Source of the DNA: Candidatus Hydrothermota bacterium
GTDB taxonomy: Bacteria; Hydrothermota; Hydrothermia; B15-G9
Length of the DNA: 9,839 nt
Assembly: GCA_003645975.1 (NCBI GenBank)
Contig: QNDP01000029.1
Span: 1-9,839, forward strand
Reading direction: 5' to 3'
Below, one piece after another: positions 1-6,604 of the stretch. The translations under genes were made by a program, and so were the position numbers. Position 1 is the first letter of the stretch; the number at the start of each line of letters is the position of its first letter. Under the pieces are notes generated by a model. The model was not told the DNA's origin, did no database searches, and saw nothing but the letters and a program-made list of their open reading frames with translations.

Positions 1-743
1 AATACTCATGGCCGCTTTACCAAGCGCTTATCATAGCGGCTGCACTCCTCAAAGTGCATGTCAACTCCTTAATTGTCAGACAGTTTCCTTTGAGCATCAT
101 CGCAATCCTTATAGGCTATCTCTTTGCGATTAGACCGATCTCAAGGACGCATGTCAGGACAAAACTCGATGTCCGAAACGGCCTGCGGATTCTGGTCGAA
201 GCGGTCTATCCGCTTCTTATTGTTTTAGTTATCTCCATAATCTTTGGGGTCGAACTCGTCATCGGGTTGGCGATTGCTTTGGTCGCCGCCATGCTTCCGA
301 TCTACAAATCGTTGAATTGGAAAAAATTGATTCGTTCAATTCCTCTCGGCACTGTGCTCGTGGTTTTCGCTGTGATGGCCTTCAAATCGGTTTTGAATGA
401 CAGCGGCGCAATCGGGAGGTTGCCAACTGAACTGTCAAACATCGGCCTGCATCCTGTTGCGATTGTGGTGCTTACGCCGATGCTCGTCGGCCTGCTGACG
501 GGCGTCTCATTCAGCTTCGTCGGAATCGGGTTTCCGCTGCTTCTGCCGTTTTTGAACTCATGGACATTGATTGCGTTAGCCTACTTGTCCGGTTTTGTCG
601 GTGTCCTTTTGAGCCCGGTGCATCTGTGCCTGATCTTCTCGGCGAGATATTACCGGGCGCCGTTGAGTGCGGTCTATAAGCTGCTTTATGTGCCGGTAGG
701 GCTGCTAATGGCTTTAGGGGCGTTGTGGACCTTAGCGATTTGA
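1..743 (+). CDS. DUF401 family integral membrane protein (5' end off window)
   Basis: This is the C-terminal part of a very hydrophobic polytopic inner-membrane protein. The frame is open from base 3 to the left edge (Y-S-W-P-L-Y-Q-A-L-I-I...), so the GTG at 54 is only an internal codon and the true start lies outside the window. About six hydrophobic segments are visible, with basic loops such as the R-x-K-x-D-V-R-N stretch between them. The C-terminal part has the pattern G-V-L-L-S-P-V-H-L-C-L followed by an aromatic, basic stretch (A-R-Y-Y-R-A-P-L). I recognise this from the DUF401 family, conserved membrane proteins of archaea and deep-branching bacteria whose substrate is unknown. The glycine-rich segment G-I-G-F-P-L-L-L-P-F would suit a transporter core, but that is inference. 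It ends in TGA inside the convergent wecB 3' end, overlapping it by 12 bases. I see no terminator hairpin there. Confidence 0.8.
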   Translation, partial: YSWPLYQALIIAAALLKVHVNSLIVRQFPLSIIAILIGYLFAIRPISRTHVRTKLDVRNGLRILVEAVYPLLIVLVISIIFGVELVIGLAIALVAAMLPIYKSLNWKKLIRSIPLGTVLVVFAVMAFKSVLNDSGAIGRLPTELSNIGLHPVAIVVLTPMLVGLLTGVSFSFVGIGFPLLLPFLNSWTLIALAYLSGFVGVLLSPVHLCLIFSARYYRAPLSAVYKLLYVPVGLLMALGALWTLAI

Positions 744-1850
744 AGCCCAACTGACGAGGATTTCGGCGATTCGTTCGGCCGCATGGCCGTCCCACAAGGG
801 CGGAATTGAGCCTTTTTTCCAATTGTCATTCAGCGCATTCCGTGCGGCAGCAAGGATCTGTGGTTTGCGGTTGCCGACCACCACATTTGTGCCCACTTCG
901 ACTGTTATAGGTCTTTCGGTGTTCTCCCTCAAGGTGATGCATGGCACGCCGAGCACCGTTGTCTCCTCTTGCACTCCGCCGGAGTCGGTCATCACGAAAC
1001 GAGCATTCATCTCCAGCGCAAGGAATTTCGTGTAGGAAAGCGGTTCGAGCAAGATCATCCCTTCGGACGGCTTGAGTCCAAATTCGTTGAGTCTGCTGCG
1101 AGTTCGAGGATGCACCGGGAACACGATCTTGATCTCTCGGGCTATCTGCGACAGCGCATCCCAGATCTCTGTAAGTCTTTCTCGGACATCGACATTTGAT
1201 GGACGATGCAGTGTAAGCAACGCATAGGTTTTCGGTTCGAGGCCGAATTCTTTGTGCAAATCGATACTTTTTGCACGCTCTATATAGCGTTTGAGTGTGT
1301 CAATCATCACATTGCCAACGAAGAAGATTTTTTCATCCGGAATGCCTTCACGCTTGAGGTTTTCGATGCCGCTGCGTTCTGTAACGAAAAGCAGTTCCGA
1401 GAGCACATCGGTAACAATTCGGTTGATCTCCTCTGGCATGGTGCGGTCAAAACTGCGCAGACCCGCCTCGATGTGGGCAATTAAGGGGTGATAAACTTTT
1501 CGTAGACAGCGATACTTTGCCGCACTCAGGGCACAGGCAAGGGTGGAGTTGACATCGCCGAACACGATCACAAGGTCAGTTTTTTGGTGCATAAGGACAT
1601 CCTCAATACCCATCATAATTTTTGCGGTCTGGCGTGCATGTGTGTCCGAGCCGACGCCGAGATAGATGTCTGGTTCTGGCAAATCCAAGTCGTCAAAAAA
1701 GGCTTTTGACATCGTGTAATCGTAGTGTTGACCGGTGTGGAGCAGGATCGGTTCGACAATGTGATTGTATTTTTGGAGTGCTTTGAGGAGTGGTGCGGCT
1801 TTCATGAAGTTCGGCCTTGCGCCGACTACAAGCAAAAACTTAGCTCCCAT
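732..1850 (-). CDS. wecB: UDP-N-acetylglucosamine 2-epimerase (non-hydrolysing)
   Basis: A full-length cytoplasmic enzyme of 372 residues, the usual length for the family. It interconverts UDP-GlcNAc and UDP-ManNAc, a precursor for O-antigen, capsule or other surface glycans. The N-terminal Rossmann half opens with V-V-G-A-R-P-N-F-M-K (8-17). Known catalytic or binding positions can be placed: D99 in F-G-D-V-N-S-T, E128 in H-I-E-A-G-L-R-S, E140/E141 in M-P-E-E-I-N-R, H215 in T-L-H-R-P-S-N-V, and the UDP-binding loop D-S-G-G-V-Q-E-E (289-296). The segment before H-I-E-A-G-L (about residues 113-124) is some seven residues longer than I expect. The ATG at 1850 is the only plausible start, because the frame is closed by a stop about 45 bases upstream with no other start codon between. 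It has no clear Shine-Dalgarno. It lies 59 bases downstream of rpmI on the same strand, so the two are probably co-transcribed. Confidence 0.95.
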   Translation of the reverse strand: MGAKFLLVVGARPNFMKAAPLLKALQKYNHIVEPILLHTGQHYDYTMSKAFFDDLDLPEPDIYLGVGSDTHARQTAKIMMGIEDVLMHQKTDLVIVFGDVNSTLACALSAAKYRCLRKVYHPLIAHIEAGLRSFDRTMPEEINRIVTDVLSELLFVTERSGIENLKREGIPDEKIFFVGNVMIDTLKRYIERAKSIDLHKEFGLEPKTYALLTLHRPSNVDVRERLTEIWDALSQIAREIKIVFPVHPRTRSRLNEFGLKPSEGMILLEPLSYTKFLALEMNARFVMTDSGGVQEETTVLGVPCITLRENTERPITVEVGTNVVVGNRKPQILAAARNALNDNWKKGSIPPLWDGHAAERIAEILVSWASNR

Positions 1851-1909
1851 GATTAAACGGGTTACAGGTTTGAACGGGAAAGTTGGAGGCCGCCATCATC
1901 TTTTCGGGG

Positions 1910-2110
1910 TCACCATGCATAGGGCAACATAACCTTGAGCCGTCTGATGTCGGTTTTGTGGACAACAGCGGCCTGCCTCAATGCCCTTTTTCTTTTGCGG
2001 CTCTTTTTGGAAAGCAGATGTCCATGAAATGCTTTGAATCTACGGACCTTACCGCCGCCCGTAATGCGAAACCTTTTTGCTGCTGCGCGTTTTGTCTTCA
2101 TCTTTGGCAT
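1910..2110 (-). CDS. rpmI: 50S ribosomal protein L35
   Basis: A 66-residue, strongly basic protein with the L35 signature: [14 protein letters not shown] at the start, then T-G-G-G-K-V-R-R, the H-G-H-L-L-S-K-K-S motif, R-K-R-K-R-A-L-R, and a C-terminal L-K-V-M-L-P-Y. Its length is normal (64-66). L35 is a small structural protein of the large ribosomal subunit. Translation initiation is well supported: AGGAGGT at 2118-2124 lies 7 bases before the ATG, and a TATAAT box lies at 2152-2157. In most bacteria rpmI sits between infC and rplT. Here neither is present: a convergent-facing sorting-domain remnant lies upstream on the other strand, and wecB follows after 59 bases. Identity is secure; the context is unusual. 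Confidence 0.96.
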   Translation of the reverse strand: MPKMKTKRAAAKRFRITGGGKVRRFKAFHGHLLSKKSRKRKRALRQAAVVHKTDIRRLKVMLPYAW

Positions 2111-2151
2111 TTCGTTGACCTCCTTTGGAATTTCCTTTGAAATGGCGGGGT

Positions 2152-2183
2152 ATTATAAAGCATGGTGGCACATATTTTGTCCA
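2152..2183 (-). promoter_or_regulatory. putative promoter of rpmI (-wecB)
   Basis: Reading the minus strand, a perfect TATAAT box (2152-2157) lies about 40 bases before the rpmI start codon. A TGGACA-like -35 lies at 2178-2183. The spacer of 20 bases is longer than the ideal 17, so the -35 assignment is weak. The TATAAT is the stronger element and is placed correctly for a short leader carrying the AGGAGGT ribosome-binding site. Confidence 0.4.
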
Positions 2184-2194
2184 TCTTTGGAAGG

Positions 2195-2208
2195 ACGGTC
2201 ATGACCGT
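2195..2208. repeat. 14-bp perfect palindrome upstream of the rpmI promoter
   Basis: ACGGTCATGACCGT is its own reverse complement over 14 bases. It lies 11 bases upstream of the proposed rpmI -35 and directly at the point where the sorting-domain reading frame begins. It could be a dimeric regulator's operator, but a palindrome of this length is expected about once by chance in a window of this size. Confidence 0.35.
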
Positions 2209-2531
2209 TGGGGCTCGACCTTGACAATGTCGATGACATCACTGTGAATCTCACATCGGTTGAAGAACACGAAGTCGGACGCCTCGCAGATGAGGCCATC
2301 GGTGTCAGATTCCTCAGCGGAAATCTCGTGCTTCAAGTCCCTGAAAATTCAAGGTATCAAATTGAGGCCTTTGATGTTACAGGGCGTAAGATTGCCACTG
2401 TTTTCAACGGCGACCTCACAGCCGGACGCCATACTTTCGCTATTCCGAATCTCCGAAGCGGAGTCTATTTCTTTGTGGTCAAGTCGGAAAATGGCTTAAA
2501 ATCGACAAGTAAATTGGTTTATGTCCGGTAG
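2205..2531 (+). pseudogene. orphan T9SS C-terminal sorting domain (gene remnant)
   Basis: The frame opens after a TGA at 2202-2204; the first possible start is a TTG at 2208, giving at most 107 residues. The visible part is the last strand of a passenger (D-N-V-D-D-I-T-V-N-L-T-S), a V-E-E linker, then a complete-looking type IX sorting domain. That domain has A-F-D-V-T-G-R-K-I (54-62), L-T-A-G-R-H-T-F (70-77), N-L-R-S-G-V-Y-F (81-88) and a terminal K-L-V-Y-V-R. Such domains sit at the C-terminus of large exported proteins and direct them across the outer membrane by the PorKLMN/Sov machinery, after which they are removed. Here there is no signal peptide, no passenger and no convincing ribosome-binding site, so I read it as the 3' end of a gene whose front is missing. 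An expressed short protein from the TTG is less likely. Domain identity is good; status as a remnant is inference. Confidence 0.7.
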
Positions 2532-2704
2532 GATTCGTAAGGGGACAAGCAAAAACGAACAGCCCAGCCCCATAACCGACCTCTGACACAAGGAGGGGGT
2601 GTTTCACTTATCGTCAGTGATGGAATTGCGTGGAATCACCTTGTTTTTTCAACTTACCACCTGTTCTTTTATTTTAGTTCTACCTATCGTTCTCATAGGC
2701 CTAA
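2532..2704. other. spacer between the two sorting-domain remnants
   Basis: No gene is recognised here. The stretch contains an AGGAGGGGG run (2591-2599) resembling a strong ribosome-binding site, but no start codon at good spacing leads into a long frame. A 46-codon frame with one hydrophobic segment begins at 2620 and runs into the second remnant in a different frame. The frame of the second remnant is interrupted by several stops across this stretch, so no continuous passenger can be recovered. Confidence 0.4.
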
Positions 2705-2935
2705 TCATACATCGGTTTTGGTGTTATCAGCTTGAAGCTGGCCGTTCCGTCGCCATGTGATGCTAAATTCGCAGTCTATGATGTAACCAGAAGGTGCGTC
2801 TGGCGCACAACGAGACATCTTGAAGTCGGCTATCACGATGTGAACCTGAAAGCTGACCTTCGGAGCGGCGTGTATTTCATCGAGGTCTCGACGCTGTTCG
2901 GAAAAGCGGACACAAAAGTCGTCGTCTCAAGATAG
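2705..2935 (+). pseudogene. second orphan T9SS-type sorting domain (diverged remnant)
   Basis: The frame is open from 2705, after a TAA, to a TAG at 2933-2935; the first start codon is a TTG at 2732. The translation follows the same plan as the remnant upstream: a strand resembling F-A-V-Y-D-V-T-R-R, E-V-G-Y-H-D-V-N-L, the hallmark D-L-R-S-G-V-Y-F, and a terminal K-V-V-V-S-R. The usual glycine of the D-x-x-G-R turn is arginine, a sign of decay or divergence. No signal peptide, passenger or ribosome-binding site is present. About 75 residues is the size of one sorting tail and nothing more. The two tails are clearly related at the protein level but differ throughout, so this is not a recent duplication. 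Downstream (2936-3041) I see nothing but the approach to the oppositely oriented barrel gene. Confidence 0.6.
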
Positions 2936-3041
2936 AACCAGTCAAGTTGGGCTGAAACCGATTGGGAGTTAACCGCGCCCTGCCCCTTAAACTATGAGCC
3001 TTTCATTCGACAACTTGGTGGAGTTCAATGTGTTACAGAAT

Positions 3042-3599
3042 TCACCATGTGTAATAAATTCCCCAACCTGCTCCGATCCCTCCGTAGTTCCGTTCGTCCT
3101 CGTCCTCAACAGTTCCAACGGTTTTCCTGAAAAACAGATAATATGAGTTGACCTCGAAATCCATTGCAATTCCTTGCGATCCGCGTCTTGAAAATGGCAG
3201 ATAGATAGTTACGCCGATAGAGTAAACCCCGCCCGAAAGCGCCTGTTCCGTGTGCCTGAGCGTAAAACCGTCTTGGTAGTATTCGCTTTTGCTTCTGCCC
3301 TCAAGTCCGACCGACATGTAAGGGATGACGTAGGAGCTCATGACGAAATATTTGTAAAGCCTTAAGCCCCAGCGTATCCAGTGATAAGGTCTTATGACAT
3401 AGTCGTTTGAATCTGGCAGATAGTAAGATTTTTCACCGACACGGAACGCAAAGAAGCCGCGCATCCCGTTGCCCCTCTCAGAGTTGTAGTGGACGGTCAG
3501 TCCGTAGGCTATCGGATCGACGAAGAAGCCGACCTGCCAGTTCGGCACAGGTCTAATGTATCCCACAACTAAACTTAAGACCATCAATGTGTTGACCAT
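3042..3599 (-). CDS. hypothetical outer-membrane beta-barrel protein
   Basis: A 185-residue protein not assignable to a named family. It begins with a short hydrophobic stretch (M-V-N-T-L-M-V-L-S-L-V-V-G), a weak export signal lacking the usual basic residues. The rest alternates polar and aromatic/hydrophobic residues as amphipathic beta-strands do (for example Y-F-V-M-S-S-Y-V-I-P-Y-M-S-V-G-L). It ends in aromatic residues, Y-Y-T-W, the C-terminal pattern recognised by the Bam assembly machinery. Size and pattern would suit a barrel of about eight strands (OmpW- or PorT-like in size only). An acidic loop E-D-E-D-E-R-N-Y lies near the C-terminus. The ATG at 3599 has GGAGGG (3606-3611) six bases upstream. 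It begins 15 bases after the FadL-like gene and must be co-transcribed with it, which suggests linked roles at the outer membrane. Confidence 0.7.
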   Translation of the reverse strand: MVNTLMVLSLVVGYIRPVPNWQVGFFVDPIAYGLTVHYNSERGNGMRGFFAFRVGEKSYYLPDSNDYVIRPYHWIRWGLRLYKYFVMSSYVIPYMSVGLEGRSKSEYYQDGFTLRHTEQALSGGVYSIGVTIYLPFSRRGSQGIAMDFEVNSYYLFFRKTVGTVEDEDERNYGGIGAGWGIYYTW

Positions 3600-3614
3600 A
3601 ATGATCCCTCCGTT

Positions 3615-4979
3615 TTATTCCTTTTTGTTCGGAAAATTGTAAATCAAACCGAACAAAACCTTGTCCGAAGATGCGGCATATTCGCCGCTCAAAGTAAATT
3701 GTGCGTCGGCCGAGCCTACCTCCCCGACGGCCGTCCGATTATGTCTCAAAAATTCATAACCTACCTCAACTGCAAGGTCTTGGCTCACCATGTAGTCGAT
3801 TGCAAATTTCAACGAAAAGGCGGCGCCCGGCTCACCGAAAAGCGGCGTATAGTGCTCATTCTGAATCGGTTCCGTGTAACCCAATCCGAAGAACAGCACG
3901 GAGTTGTGGATCGTTTCGTAACGAAGTTCCAATGAGTAACGAGTTATGTCATTCCAGTCCAAATAGAAGGTATCTCTTTGGACGAACACCGCCGGAGAAA
4001 TGCCTCTCGGCCAGCCGGTTGTGTTCCAAGTCGGCCTGTCCCAGCGGAACCGTTCGACCTTCAGGTTTAAATCCGCATTTTCGGCCAATTTGAGGGTTAC
4101 GCCTGCGGAAAACTTGGTGAATCCGAACAAGTTGAGCGCAGTGCTCAGGCTGTATTCGGAGACTCCGCCACTGAACACGGCGGAATCTATCGTCTCGGCC
4201 AGTATCGAGTCCTGCGGGAAATATGTCGTCCTAAGTTCATATCCCTCAAGCGAGATAGGCTGATAGCGTTTCATCCCCAACGAGAGTTTTATCTTTCCGA
4301 CTTCGAGTCCGATCCCCAATGCGTAGGTCCACGATGTTCCATCACCGTTAAACTCACGCATCTCAGGGATATAGACGAACTGAATCGGCACAGAGTCGGC
4401 CATGAAATTGTCTATGAATGACGAAATGTGGTGCAGTTTCACATACTTGTAGCTGCCATTGACTTTCACATAACCCCCTGACACCCCGACTGTCAGGAAA
4501 TCGGTCAGATAGGTCGCCCAGCCGACAGCGAACTCAATGGACGATATGTTGGTTCCCCAATCAAACTGCGGCATCGAAACTTGTAGGACGGTGTCGTAAT
4601 ATCCGACTGGAAATTCGTATAGATCCAAGTTGATCAACCGTCCAAACGGACGAAACAGTCCGAACCCCAACTTTCCGTCAAAAAATGGCACATCGAACCC
4701 GGTTTTGTAATTCAACAGAACCTTTGACTCCGAATTGGATCGATGTCTCAGCGTATAGTCTCCGTCGTATCCGATGATCCCTGTGTTTGTGGTTACCGAG
4801 ATTAGTGGGATGTTAGTCGTCAACATGATGCCATAACTTCCGGTAGAATAGGCGAGTTCAGACGGGTTCCATGCCAGCGCTGTCCAGCCTGTGCGGTTGA
4901 TTTCAACATCGGGCATAACCCACCCCTGCCCAACGAGCATGAAAGGGACAAACATCAACAGAAGGCTTCTTTTCAGCAT
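3615..4979 (-). CDS. FadL/OmpP1-like outer-membrane protein
   Basis: A protein of 454 residues with a clear signal peptide (M-L-K-R-S-L-L-L-M-F-V-P-F-M-L-V-G-Q-G). The mature part begins with the FadL/OMPP1-type opening in which a small-residue stretch leads to N-P (W-T-A-L-A-W-N-P-S-E-L, N38-P39). The remainder alternates as beta-strands with short turns and surface loops, as in 14-strand FadL barrels, and its length matches that family (about 400-480). FadL proteins pass hydrophobic compounds such as fatty acids or aromatics across the outer membrane. The T9SS shuttle protein PorV belongs to the same superfamily, and which of these it resembles cannot be decided by eye. The terminal K-K-E follows an N-F-P, so the last strand is slightly internal. 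The start at 4979 is supported by AGGAGG at 4985-4990, five bases upstream. It is first in a two-gene operon with the small barrel gene. Confidence 0.75.
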   Translation of the reverse strand: MLKRSLLLMFVPFMLVGQGWVMPDVEINRTGWTALAWNPSELAYSTGSYGIMLTTNIPLISVTTNTGIIGYDGDYTLRHRSNSESKVLLNYKTGFDVPFFDGKLGFGLFRPFGRLINLDLYEFPVGYYDTVLQVSMPQFDWGTNISSIEFAVGWATYLTDFLTVGVSGGYVKVNGSYKYVKLHHISSFIDNFMADSVPIQFVYIPEMREFNGDGTSWTYALGIGLEVGKIKLSLGMKRYQPISLEGYELRTTYFPQDSILAETIDSAVFSGGVSEYSLSTALNLFGFTKFSAGVTLKLAENADLNLKVERFRWDRPTWNTTGWPRGISPAVFVQRDTFYLDWNDITRYSLELRYETIHNSVLFFGLGYTEPIQNEHYTPLFGEPGAAFSLKFAIDYMVSQDLAVEVGYEFLRHNRTAVGEVGSADAQFTLSGEYAASSDKVLFGLIYNFPNKKE

Positions 4980-5069
4980 GTTTTCCTCCTCATTGCTTCA
5001 AAAAATCTCGCCCTAATTCAGGTTCCAATCGATTAGATACCAACATGTTCTCACCTTAAGCGGTTTTGA

Positions 5070-5075
5070 ATTATA
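5070..5075 (-). promoter_or_regulatory. putative -10 box for the FadL-like operon
   Basis: On the minus strand a perfect TATAAT lies about 90 bases before the ATG at 4979, in the divergent intergenic region (4980-5224). No good -35 hexamer is seen at standard spacing. The implied leader is about 80 bases and carries the AGGAGG site. Confidence 0.35.
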
Positions 5076-5188
5076 GGAGATGGGGTTACGAAAATCATCC
5101 GCATAAGGTTTTGAGACGGTTATCGGCATTTCCTTCAGCGATCGGGCTACATTATGGTCGGTGGAGATGTGAGATTTACCCAATCCGT

Positions 5189-5217
5189 TTGCGCTTCACC
5201 GATTTCGACTATATACT
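5189..5217 (+). promoter_or_regulatory. putative promoter of the lipoprotein-GT9-ABC operon
   Basis: TTGCGC (5189-5194), a 17-base spacer, then TATACT (5212-5217). The expected transcription start is at about 5223-5225, which is the ATG of the lipoprotein gene. No Shine-Dalgarno precedes that ATG, so the arrangement is consistent with a leaderless transcript. Each hexamer departs from consensus. Confidence 0.35.
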
Positions 5218-5224
5218 CATTGGC

Positions 5225-6604
5225 ATGAAAGCGAGACCACTGTTCGGATTACCAATTCCACTTTTAACTCTCCTTTTATTTATGGCATGCAGTCGGGAGA
5301 TAACTTCTGAGATATGGCTGGGCTTGTATTTACAGGGCAAAAAGATAGGCTATCAGCACATAATGGTAAATCGGCATGACGGAGGTTATCTCCTCAGAGA
5401 GGACGACCTATGGCGAGTGGCGATGTATGGCTCGGAAAAAAGGTTAATGTCGAACAGCATCGAAAAGACCGACGCCGATTTAAACCTCAAAGAATTCGAA
5501 TTTAAACTCCGAACGCAAGATCAAGCGGTCGAAGCAAGGGGATGGGTATGGCAAGACACACTTTTCGTCGAACTGTCCGATGGAAACGGCCGTCGAAGGA
5601 TAAGCTATCCTTTGGGCGGTAAACCGCTACTTACCTCGCTAATAGCTCATGCTATGTTCCTTACGGGTAAAGTCAAAACCGGTGAGTTCATAGTCTTCGA
5701 CCCATCGACATTCTCTCTGAAGGAGGGCAAGGTCGAGGCGCTCGGAACCGAACGAATAGAACATCGAGGCCGTTCGTTGAAATGTGAGACTTATATGCTG
5801 GAAGTGGCAGCATCTCGATCGAAGATATGGGTTCATGATCGCAAGATAATCCGAGAGGAAGCGCCTATGGGCATCGTCGCCGTCGAGGAGCCTGAGACAC
5901 TTGCTGTCAAAGGATTTGAAGAACTGGTTGACCTCTTAAGCTTCTACTCCATCAAAGTGGACACACCTTTGTCGGAGGATGTGCACTACATAAAACTCGA
6001 ACTGCAGAACATTCCAACATCCAATCTCGACTTGGAATTTGGTCCGCAGCGTGTCGTGGAGCAGGGCGATACTTGGGCGATAGTGGAGTATTCTGCACAG
6101 GGCTTTGCGGATTCCCTGCCAAACCCGAACGAATTTCTCAAATCCACTCCTTTCGTTCAGGTTGACGCTCCTGAGATCCAAGAGGTTGCATCGAAGATCG
6201 TTCAGGGTTTGGACGACGACTCGGCCAAAGCTTTCGCCATCCTGTCTTGGGTGTTCAACGAGTTGGAGAAGCGGCCAAGTGTTACGCTCCCTTCGGCTGT
6301 GGATGTCCTCAAGGAACGATATGGAGATTGTAACGAGCACGCAGTTCTCTTTGCTGCACTTGCCCGTGCATCAGGGATTCCTACGGAGATATTGGTCGGA
6401 TTGGTCTATCAGAACGGTGCCTATTACTATCACGCATGGAATGCGGTGTATGTGCATGGAAAATGGTTTTTTGTGGATCCGATCTTCTTTGAATTTCCAG
6501 CGAAAGCTACACATCTCCTCCTGAAGCGTGGCGGAATTGATCGACAGGCCGACATCGTCCCAGTTGTGGGCCGATTAAAAATCAAGGTGTTAGAAGCAAA
6601 GTGA
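5225..6604 (+). CDS. transglutaminase-like lipoprotein
   Basis: A 459-residue protein starting at ATG 5225. The frame can be extended to a TTG at 5066, but the extra 53 residues look non-coding, whereas 5225 yields a lipoprotein signal: M-K-A-R, a hydrophobic core, then L-L-F-M-A-C with C22 as lipidated residue (-3 is F, so the lipobox is relaxed). The N-terminal half begins W-L-G-L-Y-L-Q-G-K-K-I-G-Y, a pattern I associate with beta-rich regions in front of transglutaminase cores. The C-terminal core has the full Cys-His-Asp triad: C369 in Y-G-D-C-N-E-H-A, H403 in Y-Y-H-A-W-N-A-V, D418 in F-V-D-P-I-F. The residues fit an active cysteine hydrolase or transamidase facing the periplasm; the substrate is unknown. 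Its TGA overlaps the GTG of the following glycosyltransferase gene (GTGA), suggesting translational coupling. Confidence 0.85.
   Translation: MKARPLFGLPIPLLTLLLFMACSREITSEIWLGLYLQGKKIGYQHIMVNRHDGGYLLREDDLWRVAMYGSEKRLMSNSIEKTDADLNLKEFEFKLRTQDQAVEARGWVWQDTLFVELSDGNGRRRISYPLGGKPLLTSLIAHAMFLTGKVKTGEFIVFDPSTFSLKEGKVEALGTERIEHRGRSLKCETYMLEVAASRSKIWVHDRKIIREEAPMGIVAVEEPETLAVKGFEELVDLLSFYSIKVDTPLSEDVHYIKLELQNIPTSNLDLEFGPQRVVEQGDTWAIVEYSAQGFADSLPNPNEFLKSTPFVQVDAPEIQEVASKIVQGLDDDSAKAFAILSWVFNELEKRPSVTLPSAVDVLKERYGDCNEHAVLFAALARASGIPTEILVGLVYQNGAYYYHAWNAVYVHGKWFFVDPIFFEFPAKATHLLLKRGGIDRQADIVPVVGRLKIKVLEAK

Noticed and set aside
776..789. CGGCC-GCAT-GGCCG hairpin near the 3' end of wecB
   Set aside because: The stem is only 5 bp, lies within conserved wecB codons, and no T-run follows, so it is not a terminator.
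823..1491. Several plus-strand frames inside wecB
   Set aside because: They lie antisense to conserved WecB codons and have no ribosome-binding sites or recognisable domains.
1883..2140. 85-codon plus-strand frame across rpmI
   Set aside because: It is the reverse shadow of the clearly recognised L35 gene and its product (cysteine- and phenylalanine-rich) resembles no protein I know.
2532..2735. Open stretch of about 65 codons from 2541 in a third frame between the sorting tails
   Set aside because: It has no usable start codon near its beginning and its translation is low-complexity and unlike any protein domain.
2943..3017. Inverted repeat CAAGTTG ... CAACTTG between the second sorting tail and the barrel gene
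   Set aside because: Seven-base arms separated by about 60 bases are expected by chance; no terminator or mobile-element end is evident.
5080..5106. Eight-residue leader peptide frame (AGGAG then ATG at 5080)
   Set aside because: It has good spacing features but no attenuator structure or run of regulatory codons; probably chance.
5066..5224. Upstream extension of the transglutaminase lipoprotein frame to a TTG at 5066
   Set aside because: The 53 extra residues would bury the lipoprotein signal peptide, start from a weak TTG, and overlap the divergent promoter region.
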